Of a stretch of DNA of 64,000 nt, positions 33,174-42,637 are shown piece by piece. The stretch comes from Nostoc sp. NIES-3756 (GTDB lineage Bacteria > Cyanobacteriota > Cyanobacteriia > Cyanobacteriales > Nostocaceae). A program made the translations under genes and the position numbers. Below the pieces are notes generated by a model. That model was not told the DNA's origin. It was given only the letters and a program-made list of their open reading frames with translations, and searched no databases. Positions within the stretch are counted from its first letter, which is position 1. Each line of letters opens with the position of its first letter. The DNA lies in the NCBI RefSeq assembly GCF_001548375.1, contig NZ_AP017295.1:4746501-4810500 (forward strand). The letters run 5' to 3'.

Positions 33174-33914
33174 TTATTGCTCAATGGTTCTGATAACTTG
33201 ACTTTCATTGAGCTTTTGCTGTAGCCATTGACTAAAAAGCTCTAACAAGATTGTTTCTCGCATCTTGTCATCCAATTGCGGTTGAATAATTTCATCTACA
33301 AAAATTAAGTGAACTCCTTTAGAGGTAAAAATAGGCTTGAGGAGTTGTGGAGGTTCACAGATATAGATAGCCGCAGCAATTTCTGCTTTTAACTTTTGGC
33401 GAGAAACCTTAGCATGATAGCCTCCGCAACGGCGTAACTCTACATCTTGGATATATTGATGTGCGACCTCAGAAAAGGTATTTTCCCCTTCTGCGATCGC
33501 AAAGTATAATTCCATTGCTAAATCTTCATCTTCTAAGACAATCTCGTGAAAGGAAGCGCTGGTATAGTCTAGCTGATGTTCATAAAAGAATGGCTCAATC
33601 TGTTCTGTTAGCAAATGCTTGGCTAACTTGCTAGTAATGACAAAGTTATAAATAGATTCCTCAAAATCATCTAAAGAAAGACCATGATGATGTAGCCATT
33701 TCCAGGTTTCATCGCTACTGGTGAGTTTTTGAGTTACACGTATATAGTCTGCGGTTTTTTGTAGTTCTTCAGTAGATACCTGAATATTTAACTCTTTGGC
33801 AGTAGATTTAATAATTCTTAGTCTGGCTATCTCATCTATTAAAGATGGTAAGCGATTTGATAATTTGAGGTGATGCAAAATTTCTGATTCTGTAATGATG
33901 ATTTCTTGGGACAT
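33174..33914 (-). CDS. PpiC/SurA-like peptidylprolyl isomerase of export operon
   Basis: A 246-residue protein of the SurA-like type. The helical N-terminal part (LPSLIDEIARLRIIKSTAKE, LNIQVSTEELQKTADYIR) resembles the SurA chaperone domain. The later part (SFHEIVLEDEDLAMELYFAI, FSEVAHQYIQD, then IFTSKGVHLIFVDEII) matches a parvulin domain, though degenerate. No signal peptide is present, so it should act in the cytosol, perhaps holding the precursor for the transporter. Such isomerases commonly sit next to cyanobacterial HlyD/ABC peptide exporters. It is the last gene of the operon, 71 bases after hlyD. Confidence 0.8.
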   Translation of the reverse strand: MSQEIIITESEILHHLKLSNRLPSLIDEIARLRIIKSTAKELNIQVSTEELQKTADYIRVTQKLTSSDETWKWLHHHGLSLDDFEESIYNFVITSKLAKHLLTEQIEPFFYEHQLDYTSASFHEIVLEDEDLAMELYFAIAEGENTFSEVAHQYIQDVELRRCGGYHAKVSRQKLKAEIAAAIYICEPPQLLKPIFTSKGVHLIFVDEIIQPQLDDKMRETILLELFSQWLQQKLNESQVIRTIEQ

Positions 33915-33985
33915 AGTAGATACCTCACTGAGTTTGTTTGGAAATGAACACTAAAAATGAAATAAAAACTTATTACCTCCTACTT

Positions 33986-35374
33986 TTACAGTTTCATCCC
34001 CCCTTGTTGTAATTTTTTGAACGGATCTATTACAAAATCAATAACTTTCCGTCTGCGGGTAATAACTTCAGCCGTTGCTGTATCCCCTGGTTTGAAAGCA
34101 ATACATTTTTTTTCTGATTGAATACATTTTTGTTGGAAATTAACTTTCAGTTTGAATAAAGCAATATCGCCTTGAGCGGTACTTTTCACATTTGAGGTTG
34201 GTGATACTTCTAATAAATGACCTTTAATCACGCCATAATCTTGATACGGATAGGCATCAAACTTTAAATTCACTTCCATGTCTTTGTACAGAAAACCGCT
34301 TTCTGTAGTAGCCATATCGGCTCGCAGAATCAAGGAATTACCATGAGGTGCAATCTCAGCTAATAGTGTACCTGCGGCAATAACTGCTTCTGATTTGGAA
34401 ATAGGTAGGTTGTAGATAATACCACTAATTGGAGCTTTAATGATGCGCTTTTGCAGTTGATTTTCTATGGATTGAATTTGGCTTTTGCTTTGGTTGATAT
34501 TACCTTGAGTTTCTGCAATTTGAGAGCGGAATTGTTGCAGTTGTTGTTCACTTTGAATAACTGCTAATTGACCTGTACGTTTAATTCTTTCATAGGCGCT
34601 TTTACGTTGGCTTAGTTCAGATTCAGCCTCTTGAATTTGTGAGTACATCTGCTCTAAGCCAATTTTTTGCTCTTCGTATTTAGACTCTATTTCCTCTACA
34701 GTTCTTTTAGGAATTACACCCTCTTGCAGAAGTTCTTGATGGCGTTGTAAATCCCTCTCAGCTTTACTTAGACGGCTTTTAACGATTTCAGATAAACTTT
34801 TGAATGAATTTAAGCGCTGTTTCGTTTGGTCTATTTGTGCTTGTTGTTCAGATATCTGTGCTTGATTTTGTAATCTTTGGGTATTGATGAGAACCTGTAG
34901 TTGTTGTTCGACAGGTTTTAATTGCAAGAGGCTTGCTTGATAGGTTTCTAGTTTGGCGATCGCTTGTTTCGATTCCAATCGTAATGATTCTGAGTCAAGT
35001 TCCATGAGTGGCTGACCTGCTTTAACTTGGCTACCTTCACGTACATGGACTGTTTTGACTCTGACTCCACTCGGTTGAGTTTCTAATGGTGCTTCTACTT
35101 TGGTAGTCTCTTCTTCTGGCTCTAACCTACCTCTGGCTATACCTGTAATCTCTATCTCATACAACATAGACCAAGGTAAGGCGATCGCCACAAAGATCAT
35201 CAGAACATACAATAACCCTCTTGTCCAAGGTCTAGGTAAAGCTTCTAAAAGTTCTTCAGTTGCATAAGACCAATCATTCCCAGGAGTCGCTGGAGTTACC
35301 GGATTAGGTGCAATAGGGACGGGTTGATCAATTTGATTTTTGTGAGGAACGTGGGAATTTAATGACTGTGCCAT
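33986..35374 (-). CDS. HlyD-family membrane fusion protein (peptide export)
   Basis: Periplasmic adaptor that links an inner-membrane ABC exporter to an outer-membrane channel. The 462-residue protein has a polar N-terminus, one transmembrane helix (GLLYVLMIFVAIALPWSM, about residues 54-71), a biotinyl-lipoyl motif (VHVREGSQVKAGQPLMELD) and a long coiled-coil hairpin (about 130-300). The return half reads IKAPISGIIYNLPISKSEAV. It lies 16 bases downstream of the C39 ABC transporter gene. An outer-membrane TolC partner must be encoded elsewhere. Confidence 0.92.
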   Translation of the reverse strand: MAQSLNSHVPHKNQIDQPVPIAPNPVTPATPGNDWSYATEELLEALPRPWTRGLLYVLMIFVAIALPWSMLYEIEITGIARGRLEPEEETTKVEAPLETQPSGVRVKTVHVREGSQVKAGQPLMELDSESLRLESKQAIAKLETYQASLLQLKPVEQQLQVLINTQRLQNQAQISEQQAQIDQTKQRLNSFKSLSEIVKSRLSKAERDLQRHQELLQEGVIPKRTVEEIESKYEEQKIGLEQMYSQIQEAESELSQRKSAYERIKRTGQLAVIQSEQQLQQFRSQIAETQGNINQSKSQIQSIENQLQKRIIKAPISGIIYNLPISKSEAVIAAGTLLAEIAPHGNSLILRADMATTESGFLYKDMEVNLKFDAYPYQDYGVIKGHLLEVSPTSNVKSTAQGDIALFKLKVNFQQKCIQSEKKCIAFKPGDTATAEVITRRRKVIDFVIDPFKKLQQGGMKL

Positions 35375-35390
35375 ATTAATATTTGCAATT

Positions 35391-38120
35391 TCAACCTTGT
35401 ACGATTGCGTGCTGTTGCTGGTTGAGGTAAAAGTAGTGACCGCGTTTAGCCATTAACTCTTGATGAGTTCCACTCTCAATGACAACGCCTCGGTCGAGGA
35501 CGAGAATCCGGTCAGCGTTACGGATGGTAGAGAGACGATGAGCGATGATAATTGCTGTCCGATTTTTCAAGATTTGGTTTAAGTTGGTTTGAATCAAACG
35601 TTCAGATTCAGCATCTAGATGACTGGTGGCTTCATCAAAAATCAGTAGACGGGGATTACCCAATAAAGCACGCGCGATCGCTAAACGCTGGCGCTGTCCT
35701 CCAGAAATCGTGTTACCGCCTTCTCCAATATGGGTTTCATATCCGGCTGGTAGTTGCTGAATAAATTCGTCTGCTCCAGCTTGTTTTGCAGCTTCAATAA
35801 TCTCCTCTAAAGAAGCAGAAGGATTACGTAAACTGATATTTTTGCGAATCGTACTACCAAACAAAAAATTACTTTGATCTACTACGCCAATTTGTTGTCG
35901 GAGAGTAGCTAAGGACAGAGTAGTAATATCTTTTCCATCAATCAAAATTTTGCCATCTGTAGGTGTATATAATCCCAAAATCAGTTTTGAAATAGTCGTT
36001 TTGCCAGAACCACTACGTCCTACTAAGGCGATTTTCTGTCCTGGCTGAATATCAAAGTTGAGATTTTCTAAAATATTGATATCAAGCTCTGGACGATAAC
36101 GAAATGTTACTTGCTCAAAGCAAATGTGACCTTGTAAGTTTGTCACAGGTTGGCGTGTTTGTATTTGCAAGTCTTCTTCTAGGGGAGTGTCAAGAATATC
36201 GTTGAGTCGTTCTACAGAAATAATGATTTCTTGAAATTGATTCCAGAGAACAATTAACCGTTGAAATGGTTGTAAAACATTACTCATGAGCATATTAAAA
36301 GCGACTAATTGCCCAATAGTGAGTTCATTATTAATCACCAACCACGCACCAAACCACAATAACCCAGTTCTTGCTAGAGATTCAATAATTGAGCTAATTG
36401 TGCGTAGACGATTACCAACTACTTGTCCACTAAAGTTTTTCTTGATTGATTTATTAAAATACTCTTCCCATTGCCAACGTACTAATTGTTCTGCCGCCAT
36501 CGATTTAATTGCAGCAACACCAGTTAGTGCTTGAATTAAATACCCGCCTTCATCAGCACTTGCGTTAAATATCTCCCTCGAAACACGTTGTAAAAAAGGT
36601 GTAGCAATTAAGGCTAACAGCACAAATGGCGGAACTATCACTAACATTAATAATGCTAGCTTCCAACTATACCAAAACATTAATCCTAAATAGACGAATA
36701 GAGTTAGTAAGTCTAGGAGGATAGAAAGGGCTTCTCCTGTAATAAAACGCTGAATTTTCCGATTCTCCTCAATTCGAGTGATGATATCGCCTACATAACG
36801 AGATTCAAAAAACTTCAGAGGTAGCCCAAATGTGTGGCGAATGAAGCCTACAATTAATGCTAAATCGACTTTATTTGCAGTGTGATTTAGTAAGTATTGA
36901 CGTAGCCCTGTCATTGCTACTTGAAAAAGACCAAAGATGAGCAACCCTAAGCCGATGGCATTGAGTGTGAGGCTACTACCATGTACAACTACTCGGTCAA
37001 AAAGTAATTGGGTAAAAATTGGTGTAACTAAACCGAAAACTTGAATAAATAGTGATGCTAGAAATATTTCAAAAATAATTAATCCGTGAGGCTTGACTAA
37101 TTCAAAAAACTGCCAAAAGCTGGTTTTGTGTTCTGTTGATTCTTGTAATAAGATTGTAGGTTGTAATAGCAGCGCATAATTAGTCCAACCAGCAAGAAAT
37201 TTTTCTCGTTTGAGAGTCTGCGCCCCAATATCAGGATCGACTAATATGACGTGGGTTTTTGTGATTTCATAAACGACTATATAATGAGCTTTGTCCCAAT
37301 GCACGATCGCTGGTAGGGTTTGTTTCGCAAGTTGATCAAGAGAAGCTTTTACAGGTCGAGTAGAAAAACCGATAGTCTCGGCGGCGGCGGATAGCGATCG
37401 CAACGATGCGCCATTGCGATCGACGTTGGCTATATCGCGCAAATGGTTGAGGCTAAAATTCTTGCCCCAATAACGCGCAATCATTACCAAACAAGCAGCC
37501 CCACAATCAGACGCGCTTTGTTGTAGAAAGCATGGGTAACGTCGAGTCATCCTTTGCCATAGATGCCCAACTCGTTGTATGGGCGTAGGAAAGTATGCTT
37601 TATTAATCTTCTTTTGAGAACGATGAGACTCTACTGGTAAAGCAACCGGGATTGTTGGCGTTTTTTGTTTAATTGCAGAAATAGTCGGCTCATTTAACTG
37701 TGTAATTTGGTTATCTATTGTTATTGCTTGTTGGTAAAGATGGTTGCGGATGGTGGGATGTTTGCGGATGAGAGAAGAGATGATTTTAGATGGAATGTAA
37801 GCAAGCTTGACATTGACTGAAGTTCTAACAACGTAAGATTTAAAAGATTCATCTGCAAATAAACTACATTCCCCAAATGTCGCCCCTGGTTGCAATGTTG
37901 TGATGAGGTTGTTTTGCCCATCTAGTAAACGGACTTTGCCAGTCACAATCATATAGATACCTGCCTCGGCATTATCTGCTTGCCAAAAAAGCCCCACATC
38001 AGGCGCGAGCAGAGAAACTTTTGTATATAGATGCTGAAATTCTAGAGGGTTAAATTCATAGCCAAAAATCGCCACTAATTGTTGATGAGAAATATCTAAT
38101 TTTTGTTCTTGATAGGTCAT
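35391..38120 (-). CDS. C39 peptidase-ABC exporter with N-terminal cNMP-binding domain
   Basis: A 909-residue bacteriocin-type transporter that cuts double-glycine leaders and exports the core. A cyclic-nucleotide-binding-like domain fills about residues 20-140 (GIYMIVTGKVRLLDG, LQPGATFGECSLFADE). The C39 peptidase follows, with C206 (SASDCGAAC), H279 and D295. Six transmembrane helices lie between about 330 and 620. The ATPase domain has GRSGSGKTT, ISGGQRQR and LLIFDEAT. It heads the operon with hlyD and ppiC and is the natural processing enzyme for the GG precursors at 22812, 23770, 30641 and 30924. The N-terminal domain could be a signal-responsive gate or just structural. Confidence 0.95.
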   Translation of the reverse strand: MTYQEQKLDISHQQLVAIFGYEFNPLEFQHLYTKVSLLAPDVGLFWQADNAEAGIYMIVTGKVRLLDGQNNLITTLQPGATFGECSLFADESFKSYVVRTSVNVKLAYIPSKIISSLIRKHPTIRNHLYQQAITIDNQITQLNEPTISAIKQKTPTIPVALPVESHRSQKKINKAYFPTPIQRVGHLWQRMTRRYPCFLQQSASDCGAACLVMIARYWGKNFSLNHLRDIANVDRNGASLRSLSAAAETIGFSTRPVKASLDQLAKQTLPAIVHWDKAHYIVVYEITKTHVILVDPDIGAQTLKREKFLAGWTNYALLLQPTILLQESTEHKTSFWQFFELVKPHGLIIFEIFLASLFIQVFGLVTPIFTQLLFDRVVVHGSSLTLNAIGLGLLIFGLFQVAMTGLRQYLLNHTANKVDLALIVGFIRHTFGLPLKFFESRYVGDIITRIEENRKIQRFITGEALSILLDLLTLFVYLGLMFWYSWKLALLMLVIVPPFVLLALIATPFLQRVSREIFNASADEGGYLIQALTGVAAIKSMAAEQLVRWQWEEYFNKSIKKNFSGQVVGNRLRTISSIIESLARTGLLWFGAWLVINNELTIGQLVAFNMLMSNVLQPFQRLIVLWNQFQEIIISVERLNDILDTPLEEDLQIQTRQPVTNLQGHICFEQVTFRYRPELDINILENLNFDIQPGQKIALVGRSGSGKTTISKLILGLYTPTDGKILIDGKDITTLSLATLRQQIGVVDQSNFLFGSTIRKNISLRNPSASLEEIIEAAKQAGADEFIQQLPAGYETHIGEGGNTISGGQRQRLAIARALLGNPRLLIFDEATSHLDAESERLIQTNLNQILKNRTAIIIAHRLSTIRNADRILVLDRGVVIESGTHQELMAKRGHYFYLNQQQHAIVQG

Positions 38121-38155
38121 AGGTGTCTATAAATGAGTTAACCGAAATATCTGTA

Positions 38156-38698
38156 TCATCGAATTTTCCAGAGTTCAGAAATAGGTAGTAAATCCGGAAT
38201 TACGTTTTCTAAATCGGAAATATTATCAATGACAAGATGATGTTTTTGGCTTGTTCTTCTAGTAGAAAGTCCCAAATTTTTCAATAGACGATTGATGTGT
38301 CTGGCACTAATTTCTATGCCAAGTTCTTGTGTTAAATGCTTGCTCAACTGAGGAGCAGTCCAACGACGCAAGGAATAGCCAAATATTTGAGGATCGGTAA
38401 TTACTAACTCTTGTAAACGTTGCAAATATTGGTCATTAATAGTTTTCGGACGACCCAGGGGAGATAATTGCCAACAATGTGCTTGACCAGTAATAGCTAC
38501 ACTCATCCAATGTCTGACTGTTTCTCTAGCACAGTTTAAGTGTTTAGCAATCTCTATCTGAGACTTTCCCTCGTCAGCTAGTAACATAATTTCTAGGCGA
38601 CGACGGTATATATGAGACAGATTAAATTCCTGCAAAAGTTTGAACAATAACTTTTGTTGAAATACTGTCAAATAAGCACTTTGCTTGTTTGCATCCAT
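38156..38698 (-). CDS. Stand-alone IS630-type helix-turn-helix protein (copy 2)
   Basis: A 180-residue relative of the proteins at 29646 and 38734. The first helix-turn-helix is YRRRLEIMLLADEGKSQIEI, AKHLNCARETVRHWMSVAIT; the second part is RWTAPQLSKHLTQELGIEIS followed by ARHINRLLKNLGLSTRRT. No DDE catalytic domain follows. It lies 35 bases upstream of the exporter gene on the same strand and could be cotranscribed with it, making it a likely cluster regulator. Of the three copies this one is the most diverged (QLSPLGRPKTINDQYLQRLQ in place of the shared CLMGRPK-like segment). Confidence 0.8.
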   Translation of the reverse strand: MDANKQSAYLTVFQQKLLFKLLQEFNLSHIYRRRLEIMLLADEGKSQIEIAKHLNCARETVRHWMSVAITGQAHCWQLSPLGRPKTINDQYLQRLQELVITDPQIFGYSLRRWTAPQLSKHLTQELGIEISARHINRLLKNLGLSTRRTSQKHHLVIDNISDLENVIPDLLPISELWKIR

Positions 38699-38733
38699 GT
38701 TTAAGTAAGGAATAATTTTTCATCAATATTCCT

Positions 38734-39345
38734 TTAATAGTTATTTAATTTTGTTAAATCTATCGACATAATTTGGTTATTTGTCGATGTTAAATCTAAT
38801 GTAATATCGTCAATTGATATCTTAGTATTTTGCTCATCTGTAGATATTAATTTTCGTGGCGTTTTATTCTTTGGTAATGTCGATAGTCCCATTTGCTTGA
38901 GTAACCTTTTGATATGGCGTTCGCTAACTTCAATACCTAATTCTTTGGCTAAATGTTTCATTAACCAATTAGCTGTCCATCGTCTAAAAGAATATCCATA
39001 ATCACGGGGACTTTCTGTAATTATTTTTCTCAACCTTTCTAAATATTTTTCATTAACTGCTTTGGGACGACCAATAGGGCAATCTTGCCATTGATGTGCC
39101 ATACCAGTACGAGCTATATGCGTCCAATGTCTTGCTGTAGCTGGAGAACAACCCAAAATTTGACAAATAGTTGTTTGCGATCTTCCCTGATCAGCTAATA
39201 GCATAATTTCAATGCGTTGACGATAGGAATCAGATAAATTTCCTTGTAGACTCTTTTCCAACAACCTACGTTGAAAGGTAGTTAAAAATTTGCTTGTGGC
39301 ATTATCTACAACTTTTATGGGTGTGTTCAATTGATATTGAGACAT
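38734..39345 (-). CDS. Stand-alone IS630-type helix-turn-helix protein (copy 3)
   Basis: A 203-residue protein close to copy 1: YRQRIEIMLLADQGRSQTTI, CQILGCSPATARHWTHIART, then GYSFRRWTANWLMKHLAKEL and RHIKRLLKQMGLSTLPK. A polar C-terminal tail of about 45 residues differs between copies. It lacks any transposase catalytic residues. It is the first gene of the minus-strand run ending with ppiC, 35 bases upstream of copy 2. The pairing of copies 2 and 3 suggests tandem duplication or heteromeric regulation. Confidence 0.8.
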   Translation of the reverse strand: MSQYQLNTPIKVVDNATSKFLTTFQRRLLEKSLQGNLSDSYRQRIEIMLLADQGRSQTTICQILGCSPATARHWTHIARTGMAHQWQDCPIGRPKAVNEKYLERLRKIITESPRDYGYSFRRWTANWLMKHLAKELGIEVSERHIKRLLKQMGLSTLPKNKTPRKLISTDEQNTKISIDDITLDLTSTNNQIMSIDLTKLNNY

Positions 39346-40003
39346 AAATAAGGGATCACTTAAAATTGTATGTTCTCAACTGATGGCTAATACTTAAATT
39401 AAGCACAACATTTTGCTAACATATAGATGCTGTACTTTTAAGTAACTTAATTATGTTTGGAGGTAAGATTCTTTTACAAAATGATGACTTCGAGATGTTT
39501 CTTTTTAGGAATGGTTTCCGTAAAATCTACATCTTATTTAAAGTCATGCAAGTAAAGATTGGGTTAAATCGCTAGAATTTTCTTCTTTATTTATAGACCT
39601 TGATATAATAATAAAAATATTTAAAAATATTAATATTTAATTTTGTTGCAATTATCTTTTTTATAAAAAAGTATAGTAACCATCTGCTAAAAAAACGTAG
39701 TGTGTAGTATTTATTTAGCAACTATGACCAATGGGGAGTATTTTACCCTTCTTAAACAATAGTCATGTTAGAGATTTCAGCATTTAGAAATTTATATTTA
39801 GGTTAATACAAAAGCGCTTAAAAATATCATGATGTGTTGTAATGATAATGAGTAAATAATTTAACGTTAGTAGTAAGGACTAAAGTCCTTACTACTAACT
39901 CGATGCTAATGGCGTTAGATTACTTAACATGGTTTAATTTATTTACTATTAATTACTGAGCATAAACTTTGAAGGATTTGGCGTTGGGTGTGATAGTTGT
40001 TGA
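39346..40003. other. AT-rich intergenic region with a perfect palindrome
   Basis: 658 bases between the divergent regulator and UPF0104 genes. It contains a perfect 16-base inverted repeat (39866-39899) and a very AT-rich stretch near 39600-39690. Promoters for both directions must lie here. No open frame is supported. Confidence 0.5.
39866..39899. repeat. Perfect 16-bp inverted repeat
   Basis: GTTAGTAGTAAGGACT and AGTCCTTACTACTAAC are separated by only two bases. With so short a loop the DNA could extrude a cruciform; it resembles dispersed GTAAGGACTAAAGTCC repeats common in this genus and lacks a T tract. Confidence 0.75.
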
Positions 40004-40927
40004 ATGAATATAAAATTAAAGCAAATTTTACGTTGGGTAATTTTAGGGATAACACTAATTTTTTTAGCTAATGCCCTCAAGGATAACTGGTTGGGAGTGA
40101 CGGCTATCCGCATTGATAAAGTGGGATGGGCAATTTTAACGATCGCCACTGGTGTAACTTTACTCGCTCACACTTGGGCTGGTTGGATTTGGACTTGGAT
40201 TTTACGGGATCTTAATCAATCAATCTCAGCTTCTGAGTTTATTGTGGTGTATCTCAAAACTAATATTGCTAAATATTTACCCGGAAATGTTTGGCATCAC
40301 TATCGGCGAATCTTGGCGTTAAAAAATGCCAATGTTGCTACTGGTGCGGCTACTTTGAGTGTGTTGTTAGAAGCATTACTCTTGGCGGCTGCAGCTTTAA
40401 TTACCGTTGTGATGTTTGGTAGACGATTTGCAATTAATACAAATAGTTGGTCAGTACGCATCTTACAATTACTTAGTTTGGTAATTATACTTGTCAGCAT
40501 ACATCCGCGATTTTTAAATAAAGTTATTAGCTTTGTATACAAATTGAGGGCTAACAAATCTGATACTCAATCAGAAGCGGCTTTTAGTGTTGAACGCTAT
40601 CCCCTACGACCATTATTAGGCGAGTTGGGATTTTTGTGGATACGCGGGATAGGATTTATTTTGACTCTGTTTGCTTTGATGCCTGTAAATATGAGTCAAG
40701 TTCCTTTATTGTTAGGGGCTTTTAGTTTTGCTTGGTTGTTAGGGTTTTTGGTTCCAGGTGCGCCTGGAGGTTTGGGAGTTTTTGAAGCAACTGCGATCGC
40801 AATTTTGCAAAGTCGCTTTCCTTCGGCGGCTGTCATTAGTGCGATCGCTTTATATCGTCTAATTAGTATTATTGCTGAAGCTGCTGGTGCTGGGTTAGCT
40901 ACGTTAGATGAACGTCTGGCTAAATGA
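40004..40927 (+). CDS. UPF0104/lysylphosphatidylglycerol-synthase-type membrane protein
   Basis: A 307-residue integral membrane protein with about seven or eight hydrophobic segments. The family features are LKTNIAKYLPGNVWHHYRRI near residue 84 (the conserved YLPG in the first cytoplasmic loop), the basic loop after TM5 and WLLGFLVPGAPGGLGVFEAT near residue 245. Such domains act as flippases or transmembrane halves of aminoacyl-phospholipid synthases; this protein has no synthase domain. Its lipid or polysaccharide substrate is unknown. No operon partner is present. Confidence 0.82.
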   Translation: MNIKLKQILRWVILGITLIFLANALKDNWLGVTAIRIDKVGWAILTIATGVTLLAHTWAGWIWTWILRDLNQSISASEFIVVYLKTNIAKYLPGNVWHHYRRILALKNANVATGAATLSVLLEALLLAAAALITVVMFGRRFAINTNSWSVRILQLLSLVIILVSIHPRFLNKVISFVYKLRANKSDTQSEAAFSVERYPLRPLLGELGFLWIRGIGFILTLFALMPVNMSQVPLLLGAFSFAWLLGFLVPGAPGGLGVFEATAIAILQSRFPSAAVISAIALYRLISIIAEAAGAGLATLDERLAK

Positions 40928-41015
40928 TCATAGTAGTGATGGGTAATTGTTTATTATCAATTACTCATTACCTATTACCAACTTCTACCAAGAATACAAG
41001 TATTCAAGCAAAAAC

Positions 41016-42338
41016 TTAATCTAGTTTATTTCTATCTGCTTTCACCTGAGAGAACACACGATAAGTATCTAAATTCGTTTGTGAATTACTATCTACTTCT
41101 GCCATTTTCAGTAAGTTATATTCTACATCTTCCGCATAAATTGCAAAGGTAATGTTATAAAATTCGATAAAATTAATTACCCATTGGCATTCATCCTCTG
41201 ATTTATCTTTATAGAAATTGATTAAGTCAGCAATCCGGCTTTCTAAATGGCTGCGGGCGTTGTTACAAATATAGATAATCTTCAGGAGGAGAATTACTAA
41301 AGTTAAAGGATGCCCCTGTGAAAGTAATAAAATAAATAATTCTGAAGGCTCCTGGCGATTTTCTGTAGTCAAGAAATTGATTAATTGTTTACAAATCCTT
41401 AATAAAAAATCTTTATTTAAGTTTAAGTTATCCTTTTCAACCTTCCAAGATGAAAGTTTTTCTGTAAGGATTTTGCCGAGCATTTCGGCGATCACTTGAT
41501 TCCCTACAGAATAGAATAAATATGTTTTTACACTTTTCTTAAACTGTTTGACAGTTTGATATTCGGTTTGCTTGAGGAATATATTAGCTACATTTTCATA
41601 ACTGAATTGACCTTTTTTCACCACAATCATTTTGATGAGGCGCAGAACTTCATCCCCAAAAATACTAGGATTTTTATAGCGTGTAGGACTGGAAGCAGCA
41701 GACTGAGAACGAGCAATATACATTGCTAGCTCAAACTTATACTTGTCCTTCATTTGCTTGAACAGTTTACTGGCTGCTTCTTGTTGCTCCTTGGGTTTAT
41801 CTGGGTCTAATGATTGGGCAACTAGCAGATAATTATTATAGCGATCGCTCCAGTGTGCTTTGCTTTTACTAGTATTTGTATAAGTAAATTTTTTGAGTTC
41901 TTCGTAATCTTGGCTATGAACAAAATTCCCTAGCCATATTTGATATGTAATTAATTCTTGGGAATTATATCCTATATTATTTACAGGTAATTCCGTAAAT
42001 AAATCTATTAATTCTTGAATATATTTATATTTTCTCCTTGTAGCCCAATTATTAATTAAGATATAGCAAGAACGTTTGAGAGTATAATGAAACTCACCTT
42101 GATTATTAAACTCTACAATTTTCTGGATGACTGGCACAGCACATAAATCGCCATGCTCCAGACATTTGATAAATAATTGTTTAAATTCTATTAAAGCCTC
42201 ATCTGGAGGGTATATGTTTACTAACTGTATCAAAAAGCTGTAAAGGCTCTCTTGTACAGCTTGTAAACTTGACTCTGAAGACTTACCTTTAACAGTATCT
42301 TGATTTTCTATAATGCTAGGAAAACTATTGGTGGTCAT
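41016..42338 (-). CDS. Hypothetical all-helical protein, 440 residues
   Basis: A soluble protein I do not recognise. It is helical throughout, with repeat-like helix pairs (FKQLFIKCLEHGDLCAVPVI, YKYIQELIDLFTELPVNN) that suggest an alpha-solenoid scaffold. Asn, Lys and Ile content is high. No transmembrane segment or catalytic motif is visible. The ATG at 42338 is preferred to a TTG four codons upstream. It lies between alaS and the UPF0104 gene with its own gaps on both sides and gives no context for function. Confidence 0.65.
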   Translation of the reverse strand: MTTNSFPSIIENQDTVKGKSSESSLQAVQESLYSFLIQLVNIYPPDEALIEFKQLFIKCLEHGDLCAVPVIQKIVEFNNQGEFHYTLKRSCYILINNWATRRKYKYIQELIDLFTELPVNNIGYNSQELITYQIWLGNFVHSQDYEELKKFTYTNTSKSKAHWSDRYNNYLLVAQSLDPDKPKEQQEAASKLFKQMKDKYKFELAMYIARSQSAASSPTRYKNPSIFGDEVLRLIKMIVVKKGQFSYENVANIFLKQTEYQTVKQFKKSVKTYLFYSVGNQVIAEMLGKILTEKLSSWKVEKDNLNLNKDFLLRICKQLINFLTTENRQEPSELFILLLSQGHPLTLVILLLKIIYICNNARSHLESRIADLINFYKDKSEDECQWVINFIEFYNITFAIYAEDVEYNLLKMAEVDSNSQTNLDTYRVFSQVKADRNKLD

Positions 42339-42608
42339 GGAAGTTATCAAGACCAGAGACTTGTTTTGACTGTATTGTTAGCTTACCCTTGATAAACCCC
42401 AGTATCAATCACTTTATTCAAAGCTATCTTAATTTTTTTACAGAGTTTTAGTAAATTTACGGTGTAGCTCATCAAGGGTTAAATATTTCTCATTTTCTCT
42501 TTCCGTATAATTGCTTAACTCGCAATCTATTAAACAAAGGTGGCAACAGGTAAATAGAAAACTTTATCTAAATTGATACTTAAACAAGTATGTATTTTAA
42601 ATTGTTTA

Positions 42609-42627
42609 GGCAGGTGAGATGCCTGCC
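42609..42627 (-). terminator. Weak hairpin downstream of alaS
   Basis: GGCAGG...CCTGCC hairpin ten bases past the alaS stop, followed by TAAACAATTT on the minus strand. It belongs to a dispersed repeat type (GGCAGGCATCTTGCC-like) but may end alaS transcription. Confidence 0.4.
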
Positions 42628-42637
42628 ATACAATAAC

